Source of the DNA: Chitinophagales bacterium
GTDB taxonomy: Bacteria > Bacteroidota > Bacteroidia > Chitinophagales > Chitinophagaceae
Length of the DNA stretch: 64,000 bases
Assembly: GCA_015655015.1 (NCBI GenBank)
Contig: JAATFV010000026.1
Span: forward strand, 1 to 64,000
Reading direction: 5' to 3'
The position numbers and the translations under genes were made by a program. Position 1 is the first letter of the stretch. Each line of letters starts with the position of its first letter. The notes beneath the pieces are model-generated. The model ran no database searches, was not told the DNA's origin, and saw nothing but the letters and a program-made list of their open reading frames with translations. This document shows positions 16,991 through 26,475 of the stretch, one piece after another.

Positions 16991-19420
16991 ATGGCAAGCG
17001 ATATCACTATTGAGAGTTTATTTCCGGCAATTCGCAATGCTCAGGTAAACCGGCCTGCTACGGACCCTTTTAATGCTACTTTTATCGGTATCGACTTTGG
17101 AACTTCCACAACCGTCGTTTCGATTGCTACCCTGGATAAAGAGACCAGGGCTATCAGCACTAAGTCCATCTGGTTAAATCAGAAGCTGGCTGACGGCGCA
17201 GTTATGTCATCAGAAAAAGTACCGACAGTAATCGCCTGGTATAACAATCAGTTATTAGTAGGTAAAGGCGCATCAGACCTGAAATATCAGTTAAAGAAGG
17301 GGGTGAATGTCTGGTATTCTTTTAAGATGGAATTAGGGGAAGACCTTGGGGCAAAGTATTTTGGCAGTGAATTAGACAGGAACAGCGCTACTCCGATCCT
17401 CAATCCAAAGGATGCGGCAAAGGTGTTTTTTCAATACCTGAAGGCTCAGATCGACAGGTATGTCCGAACGAATAATCTGTCTTCCAACCTTCAGTTTGCC
17501 GTTAGCATCCCCGCTTCCTTCGAAGCAAATCAACGAAAGGAATTGATCTATGCGCTTGAACAGAATGGAATAGCCATAAACAAGCAGGCATTGATCGATG
17601 AGCCGAATGCAGCTTTCCTTAGTTATATTCAAACTTCTTCCCGGGAAAATTCGCCTTTACAATTGCCGGATGGCGACAACCCTACCGTTTTAGTGTTTGA
17701 TTTTGGAGCAGGAACCTGCGATGTTTCCATTCTCGAAATCGGGAAAGGCGTGCAGGGAACGTATTCTAAAAATCTATCGATCTCAAAGTTTGAAAAGCTG
17801 GGTGGAGACGATATTGACAGGTATATAGCCATCGAATATTTATTCCCTCAGCTGATGGAAGAGAGTAATAAGTCAGGCGACGACTTCAGAACACCGGAAA
17901 AGAACAGGATTGTTACGCAACTCCTGAAAGCAGCTGAACAGCTGAAAATAATGATTTGCGAAACCGTTGCTTTGCAGATGACAAACAGGATTCTTCCTGC
18001 CGTCGCCACCAATAAAGACTTCGTTTCATTGGGTTACAGGATAGAGGTCGATTCCAGAAAAGGGTCGCTCACTTTAACTGAACCCAGGCTCTCCTTTCAG
18101 CAATTTAATGCAGCCATGAAAGCTTTTTTACAATCAGCTTCTTTAGTGCCTTTCAAAAGTGAAGCCATCCAGGACGAATTTATTACGGTCTTTACTCCGA
18201 TCGAGACTGCCTTAAAAAAAGCGTCTTTAACAAAAGAGGAAATCGATTATGTCCTTTTCATTGGCGGCAGCTCAAAAAACCCCTATATCCAGGCTGCTTT
18301 AAAGGAGTATTTTAAGGAATCCGATTTGCTTATTCCCAGAGATCTGCAAACACATGTTTCCGCCGGGACCGCCATTCATTCCCTTATTTACAACGGGTTC
18401 AATAAAAATATCATTCAACCCATCACCAGCGAGCCTATTATCGTAATTACAAAAGATGAAACTCCAAAAGTAATTCTCAGAGCGGGAACGCCTATCCCCT
18501 GCGATCTGATCGTAATTGACGACCTGGTCACCTCGCAGGAGGGGCAGGCTGCTATAGAATTGCCTATTTGCCTGGGCAGCGCCAATAAATTGCTTTATAA
18601 TATTAAAATCGTGAGCAGCGACCCTGAAGGTTTCGCCAAAAACACCCCTGTCCGGCTGGAATTGGAAGTTACCACCGATAAACTTTTGCTGGCAAGGGCT
18701 TCGGCAGCAGGAAAGTCGATTTTCGTCGAGCCCATCAATCCGTTTGCCAATAAAGAATTGACTACGGAACAACGGATCGTTTTAAAAGCAGAAAGGCAGG
18801 CCAACCTGGAAGCAGAACAGAATAACGGCAAACCGACTAAAGAAGGACTGAGCTTTCTCTCTAAAGCATACAAACAAACAGGGAATGATCTCAGGGCGGC
18901 CGAAACACTGGAATTGTTAAATGAATTATATCCGAGTATCCATAATTATAATGAGATCGGGATCTTATACGCCAATGCCGGACAGGAAGAAAAAGCGCTC
19001 TATTATTACAGGTTAGGCTACACCGAAAACAAGGATGCGGTAGCTGCTTTTAATTACGGTTACAAACTAAAGCATAAAGACAAAGCTAAATTTAAAGAGA
19101 TCCTGGAAGAATCCCTTCAGCTTGACCCTGACCTGCCGAACAGCTTATATGAGTTAGGGAATTTGCAACTCAATGAAGGAAATCCGGCAGGAAAGAAATT
19201 GATTGATAAGGCGTTCCATATCTGGAAAAACAGGTATGAATCCAACCGGATGAATGAAAGCGATTATAGCTGGTTAGCCTCCGCAGCCGAAGCGCTGGGC
19301 ATGAAAGATTTCGCCCGACAGGTGAGAGAATCCACACCAGGAACAAATGGCGATAAATTTTACAATATGGACAATCTTACAACGACCAATAAAGAGGGAA
19401 GATTAACCAATAATCAATAA
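16991..19420 (+). CDS. Hsp70/DnaK-like ATPase fused to TPR repeats
   Basis: An 809-residue protein from the ATG at 16991 (an in-frame start at 16949 is possible). The actin-fold ATPase shows phosphate-1 motif GIDFGTSTTV (residues about 33-42), phosphate-2 motif VFDFGAGTCDVSIL and adenosine motif VLFIGGSSKNPYIQ. A beta-rich part follows where DnaK has its substrate-binding domain, then TPR-like helices (HNYNEIGILYANAGQEEKAL, SLYELGNLQLNEGNPAGKKL). It is therefore not the housekeeping DnaK but a divergent Hsp70 with a scaffold tail. It is the first of three tightly linked genes (gap of 15 bp to the helicase) and probably acts with them, perhaps as an ATP-driven sensor or assembly factor. Confidence 0.85.
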   Translation: MASDITIESLFPAIRNAQVNRPATDPFNATFIGIDFGTSTTVVSIATLDKETRAISTKSIWLNQKLADGAVMSSEKVPTVIAWYNNQLLVGKGASDLKYQLKKGVNVWYSFKMELGEDLGAKYFGSELDRNSATPILNPKDAAKVFFQYLKAQIDRYVRTNNLSSNLQFAVSIPASFEANQRKELIYALEQNGIAINKQALIDEPNAAFLSYIQTSSRENSPLQLPDGDNPTVLVFDFGAGTCDVSILEIGKGVQGTYSKNLSISKFEKLGGDDIDRYIAIEYLFPQLMEESNKSGDDFRTPEKNRIVTQLLKAAEQLKIMICETVALQMTNRILPAVATNKDFVSLGYRIEVDSRKGSLTLTEPRLSFQQFNAAMKAFLQSASLVPFKSEAIQDEFITVFTPIETALKKASLTKEEIDYVLFIGGSSKNPYIQAALKEYFKESDLLIPRDLQTHVSAGTAIHSLIYNGFNKNIIQPITSEPIIVITKDETPKVILRAGTPIPCDLIVIDDLVTSQEGQAAIELPICLGSANKLLYNIKIVSSDPEGFAKNTPVRLELEVTTDKLLLARASAAGKSIFVEPINPFANKELTTEQRIVLKAERQANLEAEQNNGKPTKEGLSFLSKAYKQTGNDLRAAETLELLNELYPSIHNYNEIGILYANAGQEEKALYYYRLGYTENKDAVAAFNYGYKLKHKDKAKFKEILEESLQLDPDLPNSLYELGNLQLNEGNPAGKKLIDKAFHIWKNRYESNRMNESDYSWLASAAEALGMKDFARQVRESTPGTNGDKFYNMDNLTTTNKEGRLTNNQ

Positions 19421-19435
19421 TAAAACCGCAATTCT

Positions 19436-20608
19436 ATGGCATGGATGATCAGAGAAGACCAACTTGACCCCGACCAAAAGGAATTTATTAACGTAGAGGC
19501 TCAAAAAACCGGCAACATCTGGATAAAAGGATTTGCAGGGAGCGGGAAATCTATTTTACTGGTGCATGCCCTTAAAACTATCCTAGAAAAACAACCCAAC
19601 GCCAAAGTTGCTATCGTCGTTTATACCAATACATTGGTGGATATGTTTAAAACAGGAATAAAAGAGCTAAACCTGCCGGCTACTATTCCTGTCATGACCT
19701 ACATCGAGTTCGTAGATAAAAACACCTCCCATTTCGATTATATTTTTTGCGACGAGGTACAGGACATGCCGGTAAGAGTATTAAATGCCATGAGCAGCCG
19801 TGCAGGCACGGTGGTCGTTGCAGGCGATTCCAATCAATCCATTTACAAGACTGACCCAAGGTGGCAGGAGCCGGTGGTTGATCCAAACCAGGTCGGCAGC
19901 ATCATTAATGCACGGCCGGTTACTTTACATATGATCCATCGTCTGACGCGAAGCGTAATTTCTGCTGTTCAAAAGCTGCTTCCTTCCATGAATATCTGGG
20001 GAGAGAAAAGAGATTTGACAAAAAAGGACGTAGATATCCGTCTTTGCGAAGCATCCGATGAGAGCGAGGAAGTCCAATATATCTACCAGGAAGCACAGAA
20101 GGGAACGGCCCTCGGCGATACCAGCGCCATACTCTTCCCTTCCAATAAGGCGATATTACAATTTGTTGACCTGATTTTACAGGTGATGAACAAACCCGTT
20201 TGGAAAGAAAAAAAGAATGACTGGGGAAAACCGGATTACCGTTCCTTAAACCATCATTTTAAGGAGCATGGCTTAAAACTGCAATTCATCGGCAGCGGTT
20301 ATGGCTCGCTCAAAGATGCAGAACAGAACAAAGACGCTATTCTGATGACCTACCACAGCTCGAAAGGGCTGGATTTTGACAATGTATTTTTACCTTTTTT
20401 AAACGAAAGCTTTTACCTGCACCCGAGTAATGCAGCAACTGTATTCATGGTTGCCATGACACGCAGCAAGAAGAATCTTTATCTTACTTACTATGGAGAT
20501 ACGCATAATTTAGTCGATAAATTCAAGGACGAGTGCACGGAGATCTCCATTTCCGACCTATTACATCAACAAACCCCGGGTAAGCAGTCAAACAATTTTG
20601 ATTTCTAA
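19436..20608 (+). CDS. Short UvrD-like superfamily 1 helicase/ATPase
   Basis: A 390-residue SF1 ATPase. Walker A GFAGSGKS is at residues 32-39, Walker B FCDEVQDM at about 104-111, motif III VVAGDSNQSIY, motif V TYHSSKGLDFDNVFLP and motif VI VAMTRSKKNLYLT. These are in UvrD/PcrA order, but the protein is about half the length of UvrD, with small 1B/2B insertions. It could be a DNA or RNA translocase or a signalling ATPase. It lies 15 bp after the Hsp70-like gene and 7 bp before an unknown protein, so the three genes are surely co-transcribed. Such compact helicases occur in several defence systems, which is suggestive only. Confidence 0.85.
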   Translation: MAWMIREDQLDPDQKEFINVEAQKTGNIWIKGFAGSGKSILLVHALKTILEKQPNAKVAIVVYTNTLVDMFKTGIKELNLPATIPVMTYIEFVDKNTSHFDYIFCDEVQDMPVRVLNAMSSRAGTVVVAGDSNQSIYKTDPRWQEPVVDPNQVGSIINARPVTLHMIHRLTRSVISAVQKLLPSMNIWGEKRDLTKKDVDIRLCEASDESEEVQYIYQEAQKGTALGDTSAILFPSNKAILQFVDLILQVMNKPVWKEKKNDWGKPDYRSLNHHFKEHGLKLQFIGSGYGSLKDAEQNKDAILMTYHSSKGLDFDNVFLPFLNESFYLHPSNAATVFMVAMTRSKKNLYLTYYGDTHNLVDKFKDECTEISISDLLHQQTPGKQSNNFDF

Positions 20609-20615
20609 TTGACAA

Positions 20616-22082
20616 GTGATGAAAAATTATTTAGCAGTTATATTCCGGTCTCAATTCACTCTGTTTTATCGGTTCGGATATACTTTTATACCGGCAGAAC
20701 ACCTGTTGGAATTTAATGGCGGGATCAACGAATCCATCAAGCTGAAAGTAGCTGACCTGTTTACTTCCTTACCTCCTTTTGAATATGATGAAGAGTACCT
20801 GCTGTTACATCTGGAAAGGCCCGGAAACAAAAAAGGCCCCTTTACTATTCAAAATATCGTATCCGTATTCCCCTTATCCCAACAGGCTAAAATCTCTATT
20901 GAATCCAAGATCGACCGGCGGATCCGGTTAAGCGACCCTATTTTCGAGCCTGTATTGGGAAAAATAGAATTCGCTATTCAAAAACAGGAAATAAGAAAAG
21001 CAATCGGGGCTTTGTGGATGATTTGCGAATTGGATGACGATAATAATAAATTCATTTCTTCCATTGGGATCGAAAATATTTTCCGGGGTGTTGAATACAG
21101 AAAAACTGGGATGAAGGCAGGGAAAATACAAGACGGCAACTATTGGAGCCTTTTACTTGCCTATGATCGTTTTGACTATTTCCCTAATTCAATTCTTGGG
21201 TATTTCTATGACGCGGGACAGGTGTTTGCCTATAGCAAGGGGCTTCCCACTTTTGAAGGAAGCGGCTTACATGCCTCTCTGCAACAGCTGCATGCCGATA
21301 ACCCGGATATTAAATTCAGAGAGATCATTGCTTTTCTGGAATCTGAGCAGCAGGTGAAGGCATACATTTCACAAACAACCGTCCATGAAATAAAACAATA
21401 TGTCGTAGCCCCGCTGTATTTAATGTTGAAAGAGGAATTAAGAAATTCGGACGAGCTCGCGCAAACGAAACTGGTTAAGAATCTGCCTTTCCTAAAAGAA
21501 TTTGGGGATAATTTTAAAGCGGCTGTTGTTCTGCTGGGGGCCTTTTTCGGCTACAAAAAATTCTATGATGCTTACTACGACCGGCTAAACCTGCGATTTT
21601 ATCACTCCTATAATCCGGAGCTGCCGGCCAGGCCGTTTATAGACACCGGGGATGAAATTATTACGGGTAGTGAGCCGGAGAACGAAGCTGAACGTGTCGG
21701 CGAGCCTGAGAATAAACCTGAACCTGTCGGCAAGCCGGAGAATGAACCTCAACCTGTCGGCAAGCCTGAGATTGAACCTCAACCCGGCAGCACTGCCTCT
21801 AAAAAGAAACCGGCGAAAACCAGGAGCGAAAGCCTTGTAACGGAACCCGTCTTAGCAGCAGATTTGGATAAATACAAGGAAATAATTTTAAGTTCCCTGC
21901 AAAAGGGGGAGTTAAAGCTAACGGACCTGGTGAAAGAAATAAATTCAAAGTCAGAAGGACTTAAAGTAAATAAGGCTTTTGTCACTGAAATAATAGGAGA
22001 AATGAAAGAGGATGTTGAACTATTTAAGAATAAGACGATGGCAAAGATCAAAACCCCTGCATTATTTGACACAGAAGAATGA
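20616..22082 (+). CDS. Unknown protein with decapeptide repeats, third gene of the Hsp70/helicase cassette
   Basis: A 488-residue protein that I do not recognise. Residues 1-345 look like a folded domain without known motifs (start MMKNYLAVIFRSQFTLFYRF; aromatic-rich). Residues about 353-392 are four copies of a decapeptide close to EPENEPQPVG, encoded by 30-bp tandem repeats (21672-21791). A Lys-rich stretch follows, then a compact C-terminal helical domain (DKYKEIILSSLQKGELKLTD, VNKAFVTEIIGEMKEDVELF) that may be a winged-helix DNA-binding or protein-binding unit. It follows the helicase by 7 bp. No signal peptide is seen, so it is cytoplasmic. The layout, globular domain - flexible linker - small binding domain, suggests an adaptor or effector. 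Confidence 0.75.
   Translation: MMKNYLAVIFRSQFTLFYRFGYTFIPAEHLLEFNGGINESIKLKVADLFTSLPPFEYDEEYLLLHLERPGNKKGPFTIQNIVSVFPLSQQAKISIESKIDRRIRLSDPIFEPVLGKIEFAIQKQEIRKAIGALWMICELDDDNNKFISSIGIENIFRGVEYRKTGMKAGKIQDGNYWSLLLAYDRFDYFPNSILGYFYDAGQVFAYSKGLPTFEGSGLHASLQQLHADNPDIKFREIIAFLESEQQVKAYISQTTVHEIKQYVVAPLYLMLKEELRNSDELAQTKLVKNLPFLKEFGDNFKAAVVLLGAFFGYKKFYDAYYDRLNLRFYHSYNPELPARPFIDTGDEIITGSEPENEAERVGEPENKPEPVGKPENEPQPVGKPEIEPQPGSTASKKKPAKTRSESLVTEPVLAADLDKYKEIILSSLQKGELKLTDLVKEINSKSEGLKVNKAFVTEIIGEMKEDVELFKNKTMAKIKTPALFDTEE
21672..21791 (+). repeat. Four 30-bp in-frame tandem repeats (decapeptide linker)
   Basis: Units at 21672-21701, 21702-21731, 21732-21761 and 21762-21791 follow the pattern GAGCCnGAGAAnGAACCTnAACCTGTCGGC with scattered substitutions. 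They encode a flexible Pro/Glu linker that could vary in copy number between strains. Confidence 0.85.
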
Positions 22083-22142
22083 TACTTGTTTGAATTTTGC
22101 CGTGTTGATAAGAATAGTATCGGTTAATTTTTCCTTCGTTCC

Positions 22143-22658
22143 CTACATAACAGGAATGAAGATGGACAGCCTATCCCATTCCAGCGCAAATCCCTGTGGG
22201 GTAATCTTATAGATCAGCGCTTCCTGTCTGTTCTCTAAACGGGTGGCATTCACGTTTAGCCGAAGCTGATCCTTCGTCGGGTCATATTTGAAGGCGCCCC
22301 ACTGGTGAGGTTCTTTATTAAAAATAGTGGTCCAGGTAGCCTTCTTTCCCGGAATCAGGAAAAAGCCATACTTGCCCGCAGGTAATAGTTGGCTACCTAT
22401 TTTTAGATCCTTGTCGGTTTCAAAGGTGGTGGCTTCATTGGCGCCGGCGCGCCATACTGTATTATAAGGGACTAATTTCCCCCATATTTTCCGTCCCTTT
22501 ACCGATGGGCTGCTATAATTAATGGTGATGGTGGCATCGTTGATCTTGCCGGTTACGGATTGAGCGGGGCTCACCCGGGGTTTGGCGTTTTGGGACCAGG
22601 CCGAAAGGGAAATGAGGACTGTTGCCAGGAACAGAAGCGTGCTTTTCATTTTTTTCAT
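22143..22658 (-). CDS. DUF2911 family exported protein
   Basis: A 171-residue protein from the ATG at 22658; it opens with a signal peptide (MKKMKSTLLFLATVLISLSA, then WSQ). The mature part shows the DUF2911 pattern: ITINYSSPSVKGRKIWGKLV, VWRAGANEATTFE, LPAGKYGFFLIPGK and NKEPHQWGAF. DUF2911 proteins are common in Bacteroidota, are predicted to be periplasmic or secreted beta-sandwich proteins, and have no established function. It is convergent with the Hsp70 cassette and appears to be a single gene. Confidence 0.88.
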   Translation of the reverse strand: MKKMKSTLLFLATVLISLSAWSQNAKPRVSPAQSVTGKINDATITINYSSPSVKGRKIWGKLVPYNTVWRAGANEATTFETDKDLKIGSQLLPAGKYGFFLIPGKKATWTTIFNKEPHQWGAFKYDPTKDQLRLNVNATRLENRQEALIYKITPQGFALEWDRLSIFIPVM

Positions 22659-22866
22659 GACGTTGATTTTGATGTCAAAGCTGCGTTTTGCTGATCGCTG
22701 CAAAAAATCCGTTCAACAGGGACTGTTTTATTTTTAACGGATGGGTGATTCTTCACTAAAACGGCGTTTCAACTGACTATTTAAGTTTTTACCGTGATTA
22801 CCGGAATAATCAGGGCAATTGGTTTAAAACAATGCCTGAAAATCAAAAAAGCCGGTATTTTAGCAT

Positions 22867-23886
22867 ATGAGAACAGAGAAATACAGGCCGGGTATTCTTC
22901 AGCTGCAAGTGTGGATCTGGATAGCCGTATTCCTGCTGATCTTTTTTTCCCTATTGCCGATGGATGGCTACCGAAGATCAATAATATATACGGTGGTCAA
23001 TACAGCGTCTTATGCTATTATTATCTATGGCAATATTCTGTTCCTGTATCCGGTATTTTATCAGAAAGGCAGGTTCGTTTGGTATGGACTGCTGGTGGGC
23101 TTGCTGCTGGTTGCTACCGGGGTATTGCGGGGTTATGTTACCCTGACCCTTTATCAGCATTTCTTAGCGCTAAAATCCGTGCCGCTCAACTGGTTGGCGC
23201 TGCTAAACTATGTTCCCGGCGGGGTCCTGGTCTATATCCTCAGTCTCATTTTTCGTATTGCCATTGAATATTTTAACTTAAAGCAACAAACAGAGGAGAT
23301 CCTGTTAGAAAAAAGCCAGGCTGAGCTCAATTTACTCAAATCCCAGGTACAGCCGCATTTCCTCTTCAATACCCTGAATAACATTTATTATGAGGCGTAC
23401 AAGTCAGATCCCCTTACAGCCGGATTAATAGAGCGCCTCTCAGACATTATGCGCTATTTCGTTGATGAAAGCCCGAAAGATAAAGTCCCCGTGACCACGG
23501 AAGTAACGTTTATTGAAAATTATATGGAATTAGAAAAGATCCGTATCCGGCATGGCGTGGTCATTACCTTTGAGAAAACCTTTGATCCCGGGCTACACAT
23601 TCCGCCGATGCTGCTCATGACTTTTGTGGAAAATATTTTCAAACATGGGATCAATAAGTCCAGCAGTCAAAATCAGATAGCTATTTCGCTGGTGCAAAAG
23701 GATAACTACCTGACTTTTAAAACCAGCAATCGTATATTTGATCCCCCGGCAACCGGGAAGTCCGCCGGATTCGGGATCCTTAATTTAACCAGGAGGCTCA
23801 GGATGTTATATGGTTCAAACTTTGAACTGGCCATCGATCAACATGGAGGTGTATACAACGCCGCTCTGAAAATACCCCTTATATGA
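22867..23886 (+). CDS. LytS-type sensor histidine kinase
   Basis: A 339-residue kinase with about four transmembrane helices (residues 15-135), a short coiled linker, and the His_kinase domain with LLKSQVQPHFLFNTLNNIYY carrying the phospho-accepting His. A degenerate HATPase_c follows (MTFVENIFKHGINKSSSQNQ and GFGILNLTRRLRMLYG). This type phosphorylates LytTR response regulators; its gene overlaps the regulator gene (23883) by 4 bp, so the pair is translationally coupled. The membrane part has no recognisable sensor domain, so the signal is unknown. Confidence 0.92.
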   Translation: MRTEKYRPGILQLQVWIWIAVFLLIFFSLLPMDGYRRSIIYTVVNTASYAIIIYGNILFLYPVFYQKGRFVWYGLLVGLLLVATGVLRGYVTLTLYQHFLALKSVPLNWLALLNYVPGGVLVYILSLIFRIAIEYFNLKQQTEEILLEKSQAELNLLKSQVQPHFLFNTLNNIYYEAYKSDPLTAGLIERLSDIMRYFVDESPKDKVPVTTEVTFIENYMELEKIRIRHGVVITFEKTFDPGLHIPPMLLMTFVENIFKHGINKSSSQNQIAISLVQKDNYLTFKTSNRIFDPPATGKSAGFGILNLTRRLRMLYGSNFELAIDQHGGVYNAALKIPLI

Positions 23887-24611
23887 ATTTAAGCTGCATG
23901 ATCATTGATGATGAGCCCAACGCAGTCAGCCTGCTGGAGATGCTGGTGCAGCAAAGCACGGAATGGCAGCTAAAAGCCAGGTGTTATGACGCCCTGGAAG
24001 CATTGGCATTTTTAAAGGAGAATGCCGTTGATTTTATTTTTTTAGATATCAATATGCCGCAGCTTACGGGTATGGAGCTGGCCGCTTTATTGCCGCCGCA
24101 GACCAGGATCGTATTTACCACGGCCTATTCGGAGTATGCAGCAGAAAGTTATACTTTTCAGACGATTGATTATCTGTTAAAGCCTATCACGTTAAAGCGC
24201 TTCTTATCATCGGTACTAAAAATAGAAGCTTATTTTGTCCGGCACGAACCGGCAAGCCCCTTACTGCCTGCAACCGGCCAGACGCCTGCCCCCGGCCAGG
24301 ATTACTTTTTTGTAAAATCAGGCAAGGTATTGCGTAAAATACTGCTGAAGGACATCCTCTATTTTGAAGGGGAGAAAGAATATGTAAGGCTGGTTACCGG
24401 GCAGGAGCAATTATTGATCTACCGCCGGTTAAAAGACATTGAAGAACAGGTTTTGCTGCCGTTTATCAGGGTACATAATTCTTATATTATCAATTCCGAA
24501 CAACTTGTTAAAATAGAAGATAATCATATTTATATCGCTAATAAACGGATCCCTATCAGCGAAAAATTCAGGGATGGCTTTATGGCGGTCATCAATAAAA
24601 GGAAGTTTTAA
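23883..24611 (+). CDS. LytTR family response regulator
   Basis: A 242-residue regulator. The receiver domain has the acidic pair in MIIDDEPNA, phospho-acceptor Asp55 in FLDINMPQLTG and Lys in DYLLKPI. A Pro-rich linker leads to a LytTR DNA-binding domain (FFVKSGKVLRKILLKDILYF, IYRRLKDIEEQVL, FIRVHNSYIIN). It overlaps the kinase gene by 4 bp and is surely its partner. LytTR regulators usually bind paired 9-bp direct repeats; the targets are not visible here. A convergent gene ends 20 bp downstream. Confidence 0.94.
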   Translation: MNLSCMIIDDEPNAVSLLEMLVQQSTEWQLKARCYDALEALAFLKENAVDFIFLDINMPQLTGMELAALLPPQTRIVFTTAYSEYAAESYTFQTIDYLLKPITLKRFLSSVLKIEAYFVRHEPASPLLPATGQTPAPGQDYFFVKSGKVLRKILLKDILYFEGEKEYVRLVTGQEQLLIYRRLKDIEEQVLLPFIRVHNSYIINSEQLVKIEDNHIYIANKRIPISEKFRDGFMAVINKRKF

Positions 24612-24631
24612 TCCCGGAAGATTTAGACTGC

Positions 24632-26293
24632 TTACCGGCCTGGCGTTGGTACGATGTCCACGCTGCGCAGCTCCAATAAATTGAGGGCATTGGACTCCAT
24701 GCCTTTTACCCGGGGATTCACCAGGTGGACGGACTCATCATACCAGAGGGGCACGACAGGCGCCGCATCGATGACCAGCTGGTCCATTTGCTGATATAGC
24801 TTATATCGCAGGGAGTCATTATTTTCCAGGAGGGCTTGTTCATAGAGGCGGTCGAAAGCGGGGTCTTTATAACGGGTATAGTTGGGGGGCGCCGGATTCC
24901 TGGAATAGAATACGCTAAGGTAATTTTCAGCATCGGGATAATCGGCGATCCAGCTTCCCCGGAAGAAGAGGGCCCGGGAACGGGCGGTCTGTTCCAGTAA
25001 AAGGCTTTTCTGTACGACTTCCACCTGGATCTTAAACCCGATATCTTCCAGCTCTTTGGCGATAAAGCTGGAGAAATCGGCATAGTTGGCAATAGTCAAC
25101 AGTTTGATGGGCGGCATCCCTTTGCCTTCCGGGTAACCCGCTTCTGCCAATAACCGGCGGGCCTTCATGGGATCGAAGTGATATCCTTTCACTACGGAGG
25201 AATCAAAAGACGGGAGGCCGGCGGGCACGAATCCGCTCTCGGCCGGGATGCCGAGGGAATTTTTCAGGTAGAGCATCATTTTGCGGCGGTCGAACCCATA
25301 GTTGATCGCCTGCCGCACCTGCCGCCATCGCAAAGGGGATCCTTTCATCAATTCACTCGCCGTATCCACCAGGATGCCCAGGTATTCCGTATTGAGCTGG
25401 GGGGAGGCTGTCAAAATGAGCTTCCCCTTCCATGGCTGTTTTAGCTCTCCCCTTTTATTTAAGATTTCATCTTTGAAGGAGGGATCTATTTCATTGATGA
25501 AATCGAGCTGCCCCTGCCGGAATAAAAGGAATTCCGTCGCCTTTTCGTCAAAGAGGGTTATTTTAAGGGCATCCAGGTAAGGCAGCTGCCGGCCGGCGCT
25601 GTCTTTTTCAAAATAGTGGTCATTTTTCAGCAGGATGAGGGACTGCCCTTCTTCCCAGGACCTGAACCGGAAGGGACCCGTACCGCAGGGGTGGCTTCGG
25701 AAATCCTTACCATACCGCAATACGACTTCCCGTGGGACCACGGAGCAATATTCCATACTGAGGAGGCCCAGGATGGGGTTGAAGGGGCTTATCAGCTTCA
25801 GCTGGAAAGTGCTGTCATCGATGGCCCGGAAGGGTGCGGACGGGTCAACCCGGTCGTTGAAGATCCAGGCTCCGCTGCTGGCGGTCATTTTGTCGATGAT
25901 CCGGGAGAAGCTATAGACGATATCATCCGCTGTCATCCGTCTTCCTTTGCCGCCGGGAAAAGCTTCGTTATCGTGAAAATGAACGTCTGTACGAAGATGA
26001 AAAAGCCAGGTCTTTTTGTCTGGCGACACTTCCCAGGTCTTTGCCAGGGAGGGGACAAAATGAAGGTCCTTATCGGTTTCCACCAGGGTGTTATACAACT
26101 GGTGGATAGGCCACATGATCGACCGGTTCTTGGCAAAAGCCGGGTCCAGGGTAGCGATGCCGTCTGTTTCATTGTAATGAAAGACTTTTTTCCCGTCGGG
26201 GATGATGGGGGAATGGCAGGCGGCCAGCTGCAGACAAACGGCAAGGATCCAGCAGCAAGAAAATCTGCCCCGTCCCGGCCATGAAACACGCAT
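24632..26293 (-). CDS. Peptide/oligopeptide ABC transporter substrate-binding lipoprotein (SBP_bac_5)
   Basis: A 553-residue lipoprotein from the ATG at 26293: a signal with LQLAAC lipobox, then the SBP_bac_5 (DppA/OppA) pattern with HYNETDGIATLDPAFAKNRS, LAKTWEVSPDKKTWLFHLR and FHDNEAFPGGKGRRMTADDI. A longer frame up to 26476 would add an implausible leader and reach the divergent gene start, so it is rejected. The family binds peptides or similar solutes in the periplasm and delivers them to an ABC permease; no permease is adjacent. It is divergent from an M1 aminopeptidase, so a shared role in peptide use is plausible. Confidence 0.9.
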   Translation of the reverse strand: MRVSWPGRGRFSCCWILAVCLQLAACHSPIIPDGKKVFHYNETDGIATLDPAFAKNRSIMWPIHQLYNTLVETDKDLHFVPSLAKTWEVSPDKKTWLFHLRTDVHFHDNEAFPGGKGRRMTADDIVYSFSRIIDKMTASSGAWIFNDRVDPSAPFRAIDDSTFQLKLISPFNPILGLLSMEYCSVVPREVVLRYGKDFRSHPCGTGPFRFRSWEEGQSLILLKNDHYFEKDSAGRQLPYLDALKITLFDEKATEFLLFRQGQLDFINEIDPSFKDEILNKRGELKQPWKGKLILTASPQLNTEYLGILVDTASELMKGSPLRWRQVRQAINYGFDRRKMMLYLKNSLGIPAESGFVPAGLPSFDSSVVKGYHFDPMKARRLLAEAGYPEGKGMPPIKLLTIANYADFSSFIAKELEDIGFKIQVEVVQKSLLLEQTARSRALFFRGSWIADYPDAENYLSVFYSRNPAPPNYTRYKDPAFDRLYEQALLENNDSLRYKLYQQMDQLVIDAAPVVPLWYDESVHLVNPRVKGMESNALNLLELRSVDIVPTPGR

Positions 26294-26475
26294 GTTTGAA
26301 ACTATGACAGCCTTTAATGCCTCTAACAGCGGGCTAAACAGCCAGTCTATTCCCCAGAGCCGCGAAAAGTGATCGCGTCGGGGGTGACCGGCCGGCCCGT
26401 TCATATATTTTAAGAATAGAAATGGAAAATGTTTATATACCTTCATTTTTTGGAGCCTAACATTAAAATTAAGCA

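Noticed and set aside
21672..21791. CRISPR-like array
   Set aside because: The repeats are contiguous 30-bp coding units without unique spacers; they encode a linker. No CRISPR array or cas gene was seen anywhere in the window.
25616..26284. A 222-codon plus-strand frame opposite the peptide-binding lipoprotein
   Set aside because: It is antisense to a clear SBP_bac_5 gene and shows no domain.
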